DNA of 48,168 bases from Clostridiales bacterium. GTDB taxonomy: Bacteria > Bacillota > Clostridia > Christensenellales > CAG-138. Both the position numbers and the translations under genes were made by a program. Location: positions 1-48,168 of the forward strand of contig JAILRE010000054.1 of assembly GCA_024698505.1 (NCBI GenBank), read 5' to 3'. Under the pieces are notes generated by a model, which ran no database searches, was not told where the DNA came from, and saw only the letters and a list, made by a program, of their open reading frames with translations. Below, in pieces: positions 25,429 to 34,250 of the stretch (position 1 is its first letter; the number at the start of each line of letters is the position of its first letter).

Positions 25429-26760
25429 TCAGGAACCGGATACCATCAGCTTTTCCACTATCACGGAGGGCGAACCCACCCTCGCGCCCATCGGCATGCC
25501 GAACTTGAGGTCTGCGCCGACGGCGGTGACGGCTTTCATCATGGTGATGAAGTTTCCCGCGACGGTGATCTGATCGACGCTGCGGACGATCTCGCCGTCC
25601 TTGACGAGCAGGCCCTTGGCTATCAGCGAGAAGTCGCCGCTTACGGGGTTGAGGCCCGCGTGCAGACCGCTGACGTCCGTGATTATGAGACCGTTTTCAA
25701 GCTTCTTTATCATCTCTTCATAGGAGGCCTCGCCTTTTTTGATGAAGAAATTGCTGGGGGAAACGCCCACCGGGCCGGACGCGCTCCTGCCCGCGTTGGA
25801 GGTAGAGGCGACGCCCGCCTTGGCCGCGGTCTTCAGATTGTGAAGGAGCGTGGTCAGGACGCCGTTCTCGATGACCTTCTTGGTCACGGAGGGAACGCCC
25901 TCTGCGTCGAAGGCGCGGGGGTTCTCGGCGTAGAAGGGATCGTCCATCAGCGTTACGCATTCGGCGGCGATGGCTTTGCCCTCCATGCCCGCAAGCAGGC
26001 TGAGGCCCTTCTGGGCGGAATCCGCGGAGAACATGGAGGAGAACGCGGCAAGCATGCTCGCCATGGCTTCGTTGCGGATCATAACGCGGTATTCGCCGGA
26101 GGGCACGGGGGAGGCGCCGAACTGCTCGACGGTCTTCTCGATGCCTTCCTTTATCATGGCGTCCTTATCGAGGAGCTCGTCGCCTTCCTTGACGACGAAC
26201 GCGTCTCTCAGAACGCCGTCCTGCTCCAGTATGGTGCCGAGTATCGCGAAGGCGGATTCCCTGGTGGTGTCGGCCTCGAGCCCGAGCGTATTGTGCAGGC
26301 GAACGGTGTTTTTAGCCGTCTGTATCGCGCTGTACTGCGCGCGCTTTGCGCGGGGATCGGAGGCGAGGAACTGCTTTTCAAGCTCGGCCGCGTACGCGAT
26401 CTTTTCGGCGGGAGACATTTTTATTACTTTCGTCTCGGGAGGAGCGACCTTTTCGTATTCGCATTTGCCCTGCATGGGATGCACGTCGGGGGACTCGGAG
26501 GAACGGGCGTTGTCGACGGCCCTTTCAACGAGCGCCTCGGGATCGTCCAGCACCTCGGTGTAGGCGTAGCCGTCCTTCCCGTCGAACTGCACCCTCAGGT
26601 TCAGGCCGAAGGAATGCTCCACGGAGTATTCGTCAAGCTGACCGCCCAATACGTTTGCGGAAAACTGCTCGCCGTCGGTGAAGTAGACCTCAGCGGCGCT
26701 GCAGCCCTTTTTCGTCGCCGCCTCGAAGGCAAGCGCTTTGTATTCTTCAAAACTCAACAT
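25429..26760 (-). CDS. pmbA: TldE/PmbA-type partner of the TldD protease
   Basis: A 443-residue member of the TldD/PmbA family, lacking the HExxxH motif. In E. coli, TldD and PmbA (TldE) form a heterodimeric metalloprotease that acts on unfolded peptides such as microcin precursors. Family features are the N-terminal AAEVYFTDGEQFSANV, the central MIRNEAMASMLAAF and the C-terminal NPVSGDFSLIAKGLLVKDGE. Its start overlaps the tldD stop by one base, so the pair is translationally coupled. Normal length. Confidence 0.92.
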   Translation of the reverse strand: MLSFEEYKALAFEAATKKGCSAAEVYFTDGEQFSANVLGGQLDEYSVEHSFGLNLRVQFDGKDGYAYTEVLDDPEALVERAVDNARSSESPDVHPMQGKCEYEKVAPPETKVIKMSPAEKIAYAAELEKQFLASDPRAKRAQYSAIQTAKNTVRLHNTLGLEADTTRESAFAILGTILEQDGVLRDAFVVKEGDELLDKDAMIKEGIEKTVEQFGASPVPSGEYRVMIRNEAMASMLAAFSSMFSADSAQKGLSLLAGMEGKAIAAECVTLMDDPFYAENPRAFDAEGVPSVTKKVIENGVLTTLLHNLKTAAKAGVASTSNAGRSASGPVGVSPSNFFIKKGEASYEEMIKKLENGLIITDVSGLHAGLNPVSGDFSLIAKGLLVKDGEIVRSVDQITVAGNFITMMKAVTAVGADLKFGMPMGARVGSPSVIVEKLMVSGS

Positions 26761-28148
26761 TATAACTTACCTCCTTTGCCGCCGACGGTCATCTCGGAAA
26801 CGCGGATCCTCGGCTGGCCCACGTTGGTGGGAACGCTGCCGGAGAGCGAGCCGCACATGCCCGGCTCGAGCACTATTCCGCTGCCTATCCTGTCTATCTT
26901 CATGAGCACGTCCGCGCCCATGCCGATAAGCGTCGCGCCCCTGACGGGGGAGATTATCTTGCCGTCGCGCACCCAGTAGCCCTCGGATACTGCGAAATTG
27001 AATTCACCGGTGAGGGGATTGACCGAGCCGCCGCCCATCTTCGCGGCGAACAGGCCCTCGCCCATTGTGCGGATCATTTCTTCGGGATCGTCCTTGCCGT
27101 CCGCGAAGAAGGTGTTCGTCATGCGGGAGGTCGGTGCGTAGGTGTAATCCTCCCTCCTCGAGGAGCCGGTCAGCGGGTGGCCATCCATCCTGCGGGAGCC
27201 AAGAAGATCGACGAGGTAGGTCTTCAGTATGCCGTTCTCGATGAGCAGATTCCTCTGAGAGGGTGTGCCCTCGTCGTCATAGGCGATGCTGCCCCACTCG
27301 CCGGGGAGCGTGCCGTCGTCGACCGCGTTGACTATCGGGCTGGCGATCCTCTGGCCGAGCTTGCCGCAGAATACGGAATTGCCCCTGCCGACGGAGGTCG
27401 CCTCAAGGCCGTGAACGCAGGCCTCGTGCAGTATGACGCCGCCGAAACCGCTTTCGATGACGACGGGGACCGCGCCGGCCGGGCATTCGGGAGCGTGCAG
27501 CATAGTGACCGCCTGCTTGGAGGCCTTCCTGCCGAGCTCCTTCATATCGACGCCGCGGTAGAACTCAAAGCCCATGCCGCGCCCGGGGGAGGCCGCGCCG
27601 GTCTGCGCGACACCGTCCTTCATGGCGACGGACTGGATGAAAATGCGGGTGCGCGGACGCCTGTCCTCCGCCCATATACCGTTGGAATTGCAGACCATAA
27701 TGCGGTGATCCGCGTCCAGATACCTGCCGACGACCTGGGTTATCTCGTCCGAATAGGCCTTAGCCGCCTCGGAGCCCTCGCGGAGCAGAGCCACGCGCTC
27801 GTCGTTCGTGACCGTGCCGAACCTGCGCTCATAGGGAGCGCCGCCCTTCCTGTATTCGAAGGACTTGGTCTCAAACTCGGCGACGCCGTCTATCGCGGCG
27901 GCCGCCGCGCGCGCGGTCTCCATAATGGCTTCGTCGCTCGTGTCGGCGGTGTAGGCGTAGGCGCAGCGAGTGCCCTTCAATACCCTGACGCCGGCGCCGG
28001 CCTTGCGCTGATAGGAGGCCTGCTCGACGTGCCCGTTAACGGTCTGTATGGTGTTGAACTCGCTGTCCTGCATGAACAGCTCGGAGTAATCGCCGCCCGT
28101 CTTCAACGCTTCGTTAAGGACGGCTTCGGCAATGCTTTGTTTTATCAT
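26760..28148 (-). CDS. tldD: TldD metalloprotease subunit
   Basis: A 462-residue TldD protein. It carries the metal-binding HExxxH motif as HEACVH within GGVILHEACVHGLEATS, and the family regions GRGNSVFCGKLGQR, EGTPSQRNLLIENG and NPLTGEFNFAVSEGYWVRDG. It forms a heterodimer with the next gene, PmbA. The target in this organism is unknown, and no peptide-modification cluster is visible nearby. ATG 28148 follows cggaggtg with good spacing, and a clear promoter lies upstream. Confidence 0.94.
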   Translation of the reverse strand: MIKQSIAEAVLNEALKTGGDYSELFMQDSEFNTIQTVNGHVEQASYQRKAGAGVRVLKGTRCAYAYTADTSDEAIMETARAAAAAIDGVAEFETKSFEYRKGGAPYERRFGTVTNDERVALLREGSEAAKAYSDEITQVVGRYLDADHRIMVCNSNGIWAEDRRPRTRIFIQSVAMKDGVAQTGAASPGRGMGFEFYRGVDMKELGRKASKQAVTMLHAPECPAGAVPVVIESGFGGVILHEACVHGLEATSVGRGNSVFCGKLGQRIASPIVNAVDDGTLPGEWGSIAYDDEGTPSQRNLLIENGILKTYLVDLLGSRRMDGHPLTGSSRREDYTYAPTSRMTNTFFADGKDDPEEMIRTMGEGLFAAKMGGGSVNPLTGEFNFAVSEGYWVRDGKIISPVRGATLIGMGADVLMKIDRIGSGIVLEPGMCGSLSGSVPTNVGQPRIRVSEMTVGGKGGKL

Positions 28149-28178
28149 TGGAACACCTCCGTTCGTTTTGTTGGGGAT

Positions 28179-28208
28179 ATTATATCATACCGGCAGGCCG
28201 CTTGTCAT
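28179..28208 (-). promoter_or_regulatory. Promoter of the tldD-pmbA-DUF4003 unit
   Basis: On the minus strand: ATGACA (28203-28208), 18-bp spacer, TGATATAAT containing the -10 TATAAT (28179-28184) with an upstream TG. Confidence 0.75.
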
Positions 28209-28296
28209 CGGAATTGTTGGTTGCTTTTGTAAAAATAATGTAAATTCCGCTTTGCATTTTCGCACGCGGAAGGCTTCGCGCGGCATAGCATAAACC

Positions 28297-29007
28297 ATGA
28301 ACAGCGACGTGCTTATGCGAAAGAGGAAGCCTTGGAGCATGGATATGCTGAGCGCGGCGAACCGAAGAAGGGCAAGGCGCGTAATTTGGCTTGCCGCGGC
28401 TGGCCTCGTCCTTTTTCTGCTGATCTCTTTGAATTCGAGCCTGAAGGCCGATTTTGCCTCGATAGCGGAGGAGAGGGTGAGGGAGCTTTCACAGCGCGCG
28501 CTTGCGGAGGCCGTGGCGGAGCTTTCCGAGGCGGGCGAGGACCGCGGCCTTCTTTCGATCACGAAGACGGGGGAGGAGAGCTTCATCATAACGGCGGACA
28601 CGGCAAGCCTCAACGATATCGCTTCAAGAGCCGTCATGTCCGCGCAGGAGAAGATCTCATCCATGGGCAGGCAGGGAGCAGATATCGAGCTCGGCACCGT
28701 CAGCGGCGCGGCGCTCCTTTCGGGAACGGGGCCGAAGCTCAAGGTCAGGTTCGAGCCAATGGGAAACGTCGGCTTTCGCGTGGTATCGCGCCTCTCTTCC
28801 GCGGGTATAAATCAAAGCCTCTTTTCCGTCGATCTCGTATTCGAGGCCTCGGTCAGGATGATAATTGCGGGAGCCGAAAGAACGGCACAAATAAAAACCA
28901 CCGTCCCCGTATGCGAGACGGTGGTGGTAGGCAGGGTGCCTCAGGTCTATACGAACGTCGCGAACGAGGAGGATATGCTGAACCTCATCCCGACAGACCT
29001 GCCATAG
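28297..29007 (+). CDS. yunB: Sporulation protein YunB-like
   Basis: A protein of up to 236 residues with one N-terminal membrane helix (about 29-46) after a basic segment, the rest outside. The YunB pattern is clear: SGAALLSGTGPKLKVRFEP, then SSAGINQSLFSVDLVFEA and closing TVPVCETVVVGRVPQVY. YunB is a sporulation protein made under sigma-E in Bacillus and needed for proper spore formation. The start is uncertain: ATG 28297 has no ribosome site, whereas ATG 28339 or 28345 have aggaag or ttggag upstream and would still keep the membrane helix. Confidence 0.85.
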   Translation: MNSDVLMRKRKPWSMDMLSAANRRRARRVIWLAAAGLVLFLLISLNSSLKADFASIAEERVRELSQRALAEAVAELSEAGEDRGLLSITKTGEESFIITADTASLNDIASRAVMSAQEKISSMGRQGADIELGTVSGAALLSGTGPKLKVRFEPMGNVGFRVVSRLSSAGINQSLFSVDLVFEASVRMIIAGAERTAQIKTTVPVCETVVVGRVPQVYTNVANEEDMLNLIPTDLP

Positions 29008-29013
29008 GCGTTA

Positions 29014-31254
29014 TCAGCCGCGCTCCCTCTGCTTGGAGGCTCCGGGCTTCGGAACGGAGGGCTTAAGCGAGGAGAAGGGCGGGGGCAGCAGCGGGTATTC
29101 CTTCACGAGAAGGCTCGCCATGCCCAGGTATTCGTATGGATCGCCCAGCGTGAGCACGTCCTGATGCATAAAGCCCGCGTAGCCGTTGCCGGTGGTGACG
29201 TAATAGAATTTGCCCACCTTGGCCCAGCAGGTGATAGGCGTGTCCTTAGGGATCCTCGTTATAATGTTGGTCTCCCTCTCAAAGGGCTCCTGACGGAGGT
29301 TGCAGTTTATTCTGGCAGTTCCGTCGATCAGCGTGAATACGCCGTTTCGGGGGGCGGGGAACATTATTATCTTGGAATAATCCATTATTATGTAGCCGAT
29401 CTTGCCGTTCCAGATGGCCTTGTACCAGCCGTTCACGCACGCGCCGACTATGTCAAGATGCTCGTTCGCCTGCACCTTGCCCATGCTGGGATAGCTCGTC
29501 GAGGGCCCCATGCGGAAATTGGTGTTGTTGTCCGTGCAGACGCCGTAAGCGACTATCTCGGGCGGAGCGACGGTCGGAGTCGGCAGATCGGAGGGCGCGA
29601 TCTCCGTGATGCTTATCATGTTGAAATTCGGATAGTAGAACGCGAGTATCTCCAGATAGTTCTGCGCGTAGGTGCTGGGGTTCGCCCTGATGTTAGCGCC
29701 TATCTGCGAGAGGCCTATGCCGTTGCCGTTCCTCGAGAGTATCAGCGTGTAGCCGTTGGTCTTCGTTTTGCCCCAGAAGAGCTTGAAGTTTTTGGTGAAG
29801 ACGTATTTGGAGGAGGAGTAATCGTCGCCGCTGCCGTCAACGTCGGTAAGCGCGTAGGTGCGGAGCTGCTTTATCGGACACTCGAAAGTGAACTGCTGCG
29901 TCACGGTGATGATTGCGCGGCTGTTCGTATCCCCCGGATCCTCGGTGGGATCACCCGTCGGCTCCTCGGAGGGCGCCTCCGTGGGCGCTTCCGTGGGATC
30001 GGGAGTGGGCTCCGGCGTGGGAGTGGGATCGGGCACCTCCGTCTGCCAGGAAACGGTCGCCGTGACGTGGAGCTTCTGCATGTTGCGCTGAGTCCCTGCA
30101 AGAGGCTCGAAGGCGTAAAGCTCGTCAATGGAAACGAGGTTCGCAGCCGATACGGAGTTGAGATCGTTTATCTTGCTCAGTATGAAATCGCGGAAACGGC
30201 TGCTGTCGCCCGTGCCTCCGAATGTCACGTTGATGAGCTGCTTGCTCGGCGCATAATTGTTGAACTCGATATCGTCGAGCTCGACCGAGAAGCCGCCGTC
30301 ATAGCGGGTGTCGTTCGCGTTGAATATCTGCGAGGGAAGCGCCGTCTCGCCGCCGTCGGTATGCCCGTAGAAGGCGGGGATGAATTTGTTGTTGTAAGCG
30401 ATGGTCTGCCCGATAACGCCCAGGCAGTACTGCATGGTGGAAAGGCGATCCTCCTTATAGCCGCGGTAGCCCTGATACATGGAGCTCGTCCAGCCGTCCT
30501 GCACGTCGTACTCGGCGGAGGCGTTCATGAAGAATATGCCGAATGTCTTGGCGGCGATCGCCTGCGCCTTCAGCGCCTCGGGCTTTGAGGAGGGGGAGAG
30601 CTCGTAACCGATAATGCCGAAGAGGTAATACGCCATCGGCACGGTGTTTATCAGCTTTACCTTGCCCGAATCGGCCTTGAAAGTAAAGTTGCCGAGGTAG
30701 CTGGCGCCCTGTGTGTATTGATTCGTGGTGTGAGTGAGCGTGGCGTAGCCCGCCTGATAATCGTTGTAAACGCGGAGCAGCTCCACGGCTTCGCCGGAGG
30801 CGAGCAGTTCTTCCGTATCGACGTTCGTGATAGTGACCGTGCTGCCGGAGGCGCTGATTTTGATATTGATAGGCGTGTCGGCGCTGCCCGAAAGCAGGAT
30901 GTTGTTTTCCGGCAGATAGTATTCTCCGCAGAGCGCGAGGTTGACGTAGGAAACGCCGCCCGTTGTGATGAGCACCCTTATCGTGCTGAAATCTTCGGTC
31001 ACGGCGGGGGCCCTAACGTCTGAGAGCGAATTTATCCCGCGAAGAGGATCGGTGAAGTCGGTCATGATTATGCCGCGGCCCTCGTAAACGGGAGTCGACG
31101 GTTCGTCGGACGGCTTAGCTGCCTCCTCCTTCCTGATTTTTGCGGGGAGGTATCCGCCCTTGGCGAGGGCGGCCCCGCAGGGAAGAAGCAGCGCGGCGGC
31201 CATTATCATGGCCAGCGCCCTTCTCAATATCCCTCTTGTACCGAGATCTTTCAT
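29014..31254 (-). CDS. SpoIID/LytB-domain protein with an internal Pro/Thr linker and SH3-like C-terminus
   Basis: A 746-residue secreted protein. A signal peptide (about 12-32) is followed by an N-terminal region, then the SpoIID/LytB fold from about residue 200, with VPMAYYLFGIIGYELSPSS containing the expected catalytic Glu, ALKAQAIAAKTF and YGHTDGGET. The fold is interrupted at about 408-444 by a Pro/Thr/Asp/Glu-rich linker and resumes with GNGIGLSQIGANI, where the usual GHG histidine is Asn. Two SH3-like repeats follow (TNFRMGPSTSYPSMG and NCNLRQEPF). SpoIID-type enzymes cut denuded glycan strands in engulfment. Start is ATG 31254, one base after the upstream stop; the TTG at 31278 is less likely. 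Confidence 0.85.
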   Translation of the reverse strand: MKDLGTRGILRRALAMIMAAALLLPCGAALAKGGYLPAKIRKEEAAKPSDEPSTPVYEGRGIIMTDFTDPLRGINSLSDVRAPAVTEDFSTIRVLITTGGVSYVNLALCGEYYLPENNILLSGSADTPINIKISASGSTVTITNVDTEELLASGEAVELLRVYNDYQAGYATLTHTTNQYTQGASYLGNFTFKADSGKVKLINTVPMAYYLFGIIGYELSPSSKPEALKAQAIAAKTFGIFFMNASAEYDVQDGWTSSMYQGYRGYKEDRLSTMQYCLGVIGQTIAYNNKFIPAFYGHTDGGETALPSQIFNANDTRYDGGFSVELDDIEFNNYAPSKQLINVTFGGTGDSSRFRDFILSKINDLNSVSAANLVSIDELYAFEPLAGTQRNMQKLHVTATVSWQTEVPDPTPTPEPTPDPTEAPTEAPSEEPTGDPTEDPGDTNSRAIITVTQQFTFECPIKQLRTYALTDVDGSGDDYSSSKYVFTKNFKLFWGKTKTNGYTLILSRNGNGIGLSQIGANIRANPSTYAQNYLEILAFYYPNFNMISITEIAPSDLPTPTVAPPEIVAYGVCTDNNTNFRMGPSTSYPSMGKVQANEHLDIVGACVNGWYKAIWNGKIGYIIMDYSKIIMFPAPRNGVFTLIDGTARINCNLRQEPFERETNIITRIPKDTPITCWAKVGKFYYVTTGNGYAGFMHQDVLTLGDPYEYLGMASLLVKEYPLLPPPFSSLKPSVPKPGASKQRERG

Positions 31255-31255
31255 A

Positions 31256-31975
31256 TCAGATTTCCTTTTCCTTTTCAAGTATTGAGTATACCGCGGCGGA
31301 GGCGAGCGTCAGGCCGAATACGGCCGGGACGAACGGAACGGACGCGGGCGCGTTCTTTTTCATTTCGGGATCGGGAGCTTCGATAAGGGGCTCCTTCGGT
31401 TCCTCGACGGAGTACGCAACGGTGAGCCTTTTAACGCCGCGCCTTTTCAGCTCGCGCCGCATTACGCGGGCAAGCGGATCGATCGAGGTCTTGTAAACGT
31501 CCGCGATCCGCACGGCCGTCGGGTCCAAACGGTTGCCCGCCCCCATGGAGGAGAACACGGGTACGCCCCTCCTTTGGCATTCCAGTATCAGGGCGATCTT
31601 CGCGGTCACGTTGTCCACGGCGTCGATAACGGCCGATACCCCTTCGGGGATGAGCGAGGCGGCGTTCTCCGCGGTGACGAACGCGGAAACTGCCGTGACC
31701 TCGCAGTCGGATACGGCCTCGAGCCTTTCCTTCATTGCCTCGACCTTCGGCATGCCGATGGTGCGCTTTTCGGCGCAGAGCTGGCGGTTCAGATTGCTGG
31801 GCTTAACCACGGCGCTGTCGACTATCGTCAGCCTGCCCACGCCGCATCGTGCAAGCGCCTCGGCGGCATGCCCGCCGACCCCGCCCACGCCGAAAACAAC
31901 GGCGTGCGCAGAGGCAAGTATGCCCTCTGCCTCGGGACCCAAAAGCATTGCTGTGCGGTAAAAGCTCTCCTTCAT
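31256..31975 (-). CDS. tcdA: TcdA/ThiF-family E1-like protein (tRNA threonylcarbamoyladenosine dehydratase)
   Basis: A 239-residue adenylating enzyme of the ThiF/MoeB/TcdA family; TcdA (CsdL) cyclises the t6A base at tRNA position 37. The nucleotide-binding motif GVGGVGGHAAEALARCGVG (about 29-47) is followed by VDSAVVKPSNLNRQL with the conserved Asn-Arg-Gln, then AVIDAVDNVTAK and SSMGAGNRLDP. A C-terminal hydrophobic helix (VFGLTLASAAVYSIL) is as in TcdA. Start ATG 31975 has cggag 12 bases upstream; a TTG at 31987 is also in frame. It is followed with a one-base gap by the SpoIID-like gene, so they are likely co-expressed. Confidence 0.85.
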   Translation of the reverse strand: MKESFYRTAMLLGPEAEGILASAHAVVFGVGGVGGHAAEALARCGVGRLTIVDSAVVKPSNLNRQLCAEKRTIGMPKVEAMKERLEAVSDCEVTAVSAFVTAENAASLIPEGVSAVIDAVDNVTAKIALILECQRRGVPVFSSMGAGNRLDPTAVRIADVYKTSIDPLARVMRRELKRRGVKRLTVAYSVEEPKEPLIEAPDPEMKKNAPASVPFVPAVFGLTLASAAVYSILEKEKEI

Positions 31976-32014
31976 AAGGCCGATCAACTCCGGGGGTGAA
32001 ATTTCTACGTATAT

Positions 32015-32043
32015 AGTATAGGCGATAATCGCGAAAAAAGCAA
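32015..32043 (-). promoter_or_regulatory. Promoter of the tcdA-spoIID-like unit
   Basis: On the minus strand: TTGCTT (32038-32043), 17-bp spacer, TATACT (32015-32020). Confidence 0.7.
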
Positions 32044-32118
32044 GTTTTACGCGGGTTTTCGGCGGCGCGCAGGCGGGCGGAAGGCGCGGTTTTCACAGAA
32101 TCTTCACAATTTCAGGCG

Positions 32119-32146
32119 CAAAAAAGCCGCAGGCGATGCTGCGGCT
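32119..32146 (-). terminator. Intrinsic terminator after cysK
   Basis: On the minus strand: gccgcag, loop catcgc, ctgcggc and a T6 run, starting 11 bases after the cysK stop. Confidence 0.92.
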
Positions 32147-32155
32147 CATGCTGCT

Positions 32156-33088
32156 TCAGTCCTCAACAAGCTTCGTCGAAAGGTATCTTCCGCCCCCGTC
32201 GGGAAGCAGAACGACTATCGTTTTGCCCGTGTTCTCGTGCCTCTTCGCAAGCTCTATGCCCGCCCACGCGGCGGCTCCCGAGGAGATGCCCACGAATATC
32301 CCGTCCTTCCTGCAAAGCATGGCGGCGGTCTTGAGAGCGTCCTCGTCCTTTACGGGGATCACTCCGTCGTAAACGCCGATGTCGAGCGTCTTCGGCACGA
32401 AGCCCGCGCCTATGCCCTGTATCCCGTGGGGCCCCGCTATGCCGGAGGAGAGCACGGGGGAGGATGCCGGCTCCACCGCGACGACCGCCACGGCGGGATT
32501 CCTGCTCTTCAGGTATTTGCCCGCGCCCGTAAGCGTGCCGCCCGTTCCGACTCCCGCGACGAATATGTCGATCTTTCCGTCCGTGTCCTGCCAGATCTCC
32601 GGGCCGGTGGTTTCAAAATGCGCCGCGGGGTTGGCGGGATTCTCAAACTGCGAGGGAATGAAGCTACCCGGTATGCGGGATGCAAGCTCCTCGGCCTTTT
32701 CGATAGCGCCCGTCATGCCCCTTTTACCCTCGGTCAGCACGATCTCCGCGCCGTAGGCCTTTATCATTTTGCGCCTTTCAACGCTCATCGTTTCGGGCAT
32801 TACTATGATCGTCCTGTACCCGCGAACGGCGGCGACCATCGCAAGCCCTATCCCCGTATTGCCCGAGGTGGGCTCTATAATTGTCGCCCCGCGCTTTACG
32901 ACGCCCCTTTTCTCCGCGTCGTTCAGCATATTCAAAGCGATCCTGTCCTTGCTGCTGCCGCCGGGATTGAAGTATTCGAGCTTTGCGAGAAGCTTCGCGC
33001 AGAGGCCCTCTGCCTCCTCGGTGCGGGTCAGCTCCATAAGCGGAGTGCGGCCTATCAGCTGCTCCGCGGAAGTGTAGATATTTGCCAT
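32156..33088 (-). CDS. cysK: Cysteine synthase (O-acetylserine sulfhydrylase)
   Basis: A 310-residue pyridoxal-phosphate enzyme that joins sulfide to O-acetylserine to make cysteine. The PLP lysine is Lys47 in NPGGSSKDR; the substrate loop is [10 protein letters not shown], the phosphate-binding loop [10 protein letters not shown], and the C-terminal SSGAAAW matches the family. The start ATG 33088 follows cggaggtc. It lies 24 bases after the serine acetyltransferase gene, which makes its substrate, so the two genes form a two-step cysteine operon. I saw no T-box or other sulfur riboswitch before it. Confidence 0.95.
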   Translation of the reverse strand: MANIYTSAEQLIGRTPLMELTRTEEAEGLCAKLLAKLEYFNPGGSSKDRIALNMLNDAEKRGVVKRGATIIEPTSGNTGIGLAMVAAVRGYRTIIVMPETMSVERRKMIKAYGAEIVLTEGKRGMTGAIEKAEELASRIPGSFIPSQFENPANPAAHFETTGPEIWQDTDGKIDIFVAGVGTGGTLTGAGKYLKSRNPAVAVVAVEPASSPVLSSGIAGPHGIQGIGAGFVPKTLDIGVYDGVIPVKDEDALKTAAMLCRKDGIFVGISSGAAAWAGIELAKRHENTGKTIVVLLPDGGGRYLSTKLVED

Positions 33089-33112
33089 AATGACCTCCGT
33101 AATATCAGATCG

Positions 33113-34096
33113 TCAGATAACGTAGAACCATGCGGGCGCCTTGTCCTGCTTTTCGGGCTCGGGCTGCGTCTGCGGCGCCGCGCTCCCGCTCTTGAACTGG
33201 AGCTCCTGGTTCCTTACGCTCACCCTCGTTCCGGGTTCGACGGATCTCGTGATGAACGCGTTGCTTCCTATTATGGAATCGTGCCCTATCACGGTGTCGC
33301 CCCCCAGTATGGAAGCGCCCGCGTATATGGTCACGTTGTCCTCAATGGTGGGATGGCGCTTCAGCCCGTGGAGTCTCTGGCCGCCCCTCGTCGAGAGCGC
33401 GCCTATCGTCACGCCCTGGTAGATCTTCACGTTGTCGCCTATCACGGTGGTCTCGCCTATCACTATGCCCGTGCCGTGATCTATGAAGAAGTACCTGCCG
33501 ATGCTTGCCCCGGGATGGATGTCTATGCCCGTTCGGCTGTGCGCGTACTCGGTCATGATCCTGGGGATCAGCGGCACGCCCAGCTTATAGAGCACGTGCG
33601 CCAGGCGGTTCACCGTGGTGGCGTAAAGGCCGGGATAGGCGATTATTATCTCCTCCTTGCCCGCGGCGGCGGGATCCCCGTCGTATGCGGCGGAAAGATC
33701 CATGTCGACGTACTCGCGTATCTCGGGAAGGCGGCTTATGAATTCGGCGGTAATGCGCTCCGCCTCCTTTGAGATCTCCTCGTCGGTCAGCTTCTCCTCG
33801 CCGGGATTGCCCCTCAGGGCTATCGCGATCTGGCGGTTCAGCCTGTCGGCGATATCCTCGAGCAGATTCGATATGCTGTTCTTGAGGTTATAGATGCGGT
33901 AGGTGTAATCCCTGAAAAAGCCGGGGAACACGACGCGGAAAAGCTTTTCGATAAGCTCCTCGATCATGCGCCCGTCGGGCTGCGAGAAAAGCTCGAGACG
34001 GTCTATCACCCTCTCCTTTTCGTAATCGGCGAGGATGGATTCCTCAAGCTCCTGTATCATCAAAGCAAAATTCGGCTTGTTGTCCTTTTCGGTCAT
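33113..34096 (-). CDS. cysE: Serine O-acetyltransferase (CysE/EpsC type)
   Basis: A 327-residue acetyltransferase. An N-terminal helical domain (about 1-190) ends in RIMTEYAHSRTGIDIHPGA, where the left-handed beta-helix of hexapeptide repeats begins: IGRYFFIDHGTGIVIGE, IGDNVKIYQGVTIG, IEDNVTIYAGASILGG. The His of HPGA and the DHGTG motif are the catalytic region of serine acetyltransferases. The last 30 residues are a Pro/Gln/Lys-rich tail. It makes O-acetylserine for CysK, the next gene. It is similar in size to the longer anaerobe SATs annotated epsC. Start ATG 34096 follows aaaggaa. Confidence 0.93.
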   Translation of the reverse strand: MTEKDNKPNFALMIQELEESILADYEKERVIDRLELFSQPDGRMIEELIEKLFRVVFPGFFRDYTYRIYNLKNSISNLLEDIADRLNRQIAIALRGNPGEEKLTDEEISKEAERITAEFISRLPEIREYVDMDLSAAYDGDPAAAGKEEIIIAYPGLYATTVNRLAHVLYKLGVPLIPRIMTEYAHSRTGIDIHPGASIGRYFFIDHGTGIVIGETTVIGDNVKIYQGVTIGALSTRGGQRLHGLKRHPTIEDNVTIYAGASILGGDTVIGHDSIIGSNAFITRSVEPGTRVSVRNQELQFKSGSAAPQTQPEPEKQDKAPAWFYVI

Positions 34097-34107
34097 CGTC
34101 GTTTCCT

Positions 34108-34141
34108 TTCAAAACAGCATATGCCGGGATGCGGTTTTGAA
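34108..34141 (-). other. Hairpin at the 5' end of the cysE leader
   Basis: ttcaaaac-a-gcat (34108-34120) pairs with atgc-g-gttttgaa (34129-34141): 12 bp with one internal mismatch and an 8-base loop. It lies between the predicted transcription start and the ribosome site, and its base includes the first bases of that site. Confidence 0.6.
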
Positions 34142-34142
34142 T

Positions 34143-34171
34143 ACTATACCATCTGCGGCCGAAATAATCAA
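34143..34171 (-). promoter_or_regulatory. Promoter of the cysE-cysK operon
   Basis: On the minus strand: TTGATT (34166-34171), 17-bp spacer, TATAGT (34143-34148) preceded by TGG, an extended -10. Confidence 0.72.
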
Positions 34172-34223
34172 GTGCGGAAAAGCCGGAATGCCGCCATGCT
34201 CTTCTTTTGATACCCCGGATAAG

Positions 34224-34248
34224 CGAAAGAGCCCTTTCGGGCTCTTCG
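34224..34248 (-). terminator. Probable terminator after typA
   Basis: On the minus strand: aagagccc, loop gaaa, gggctctt, then tcgctt. The stem is strong but the T-tract is poor, so termination may be incomplete. Confidence 0.6.
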
Positions 34249-34250
34249 GA

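Noticed and set aside
29923-30033. Possible CRISPR or tandem-repeat array
   Set aside because: The repeats are codon-level Thr/Pro/Glu repeats in frame within a gene, with no unique spacers.
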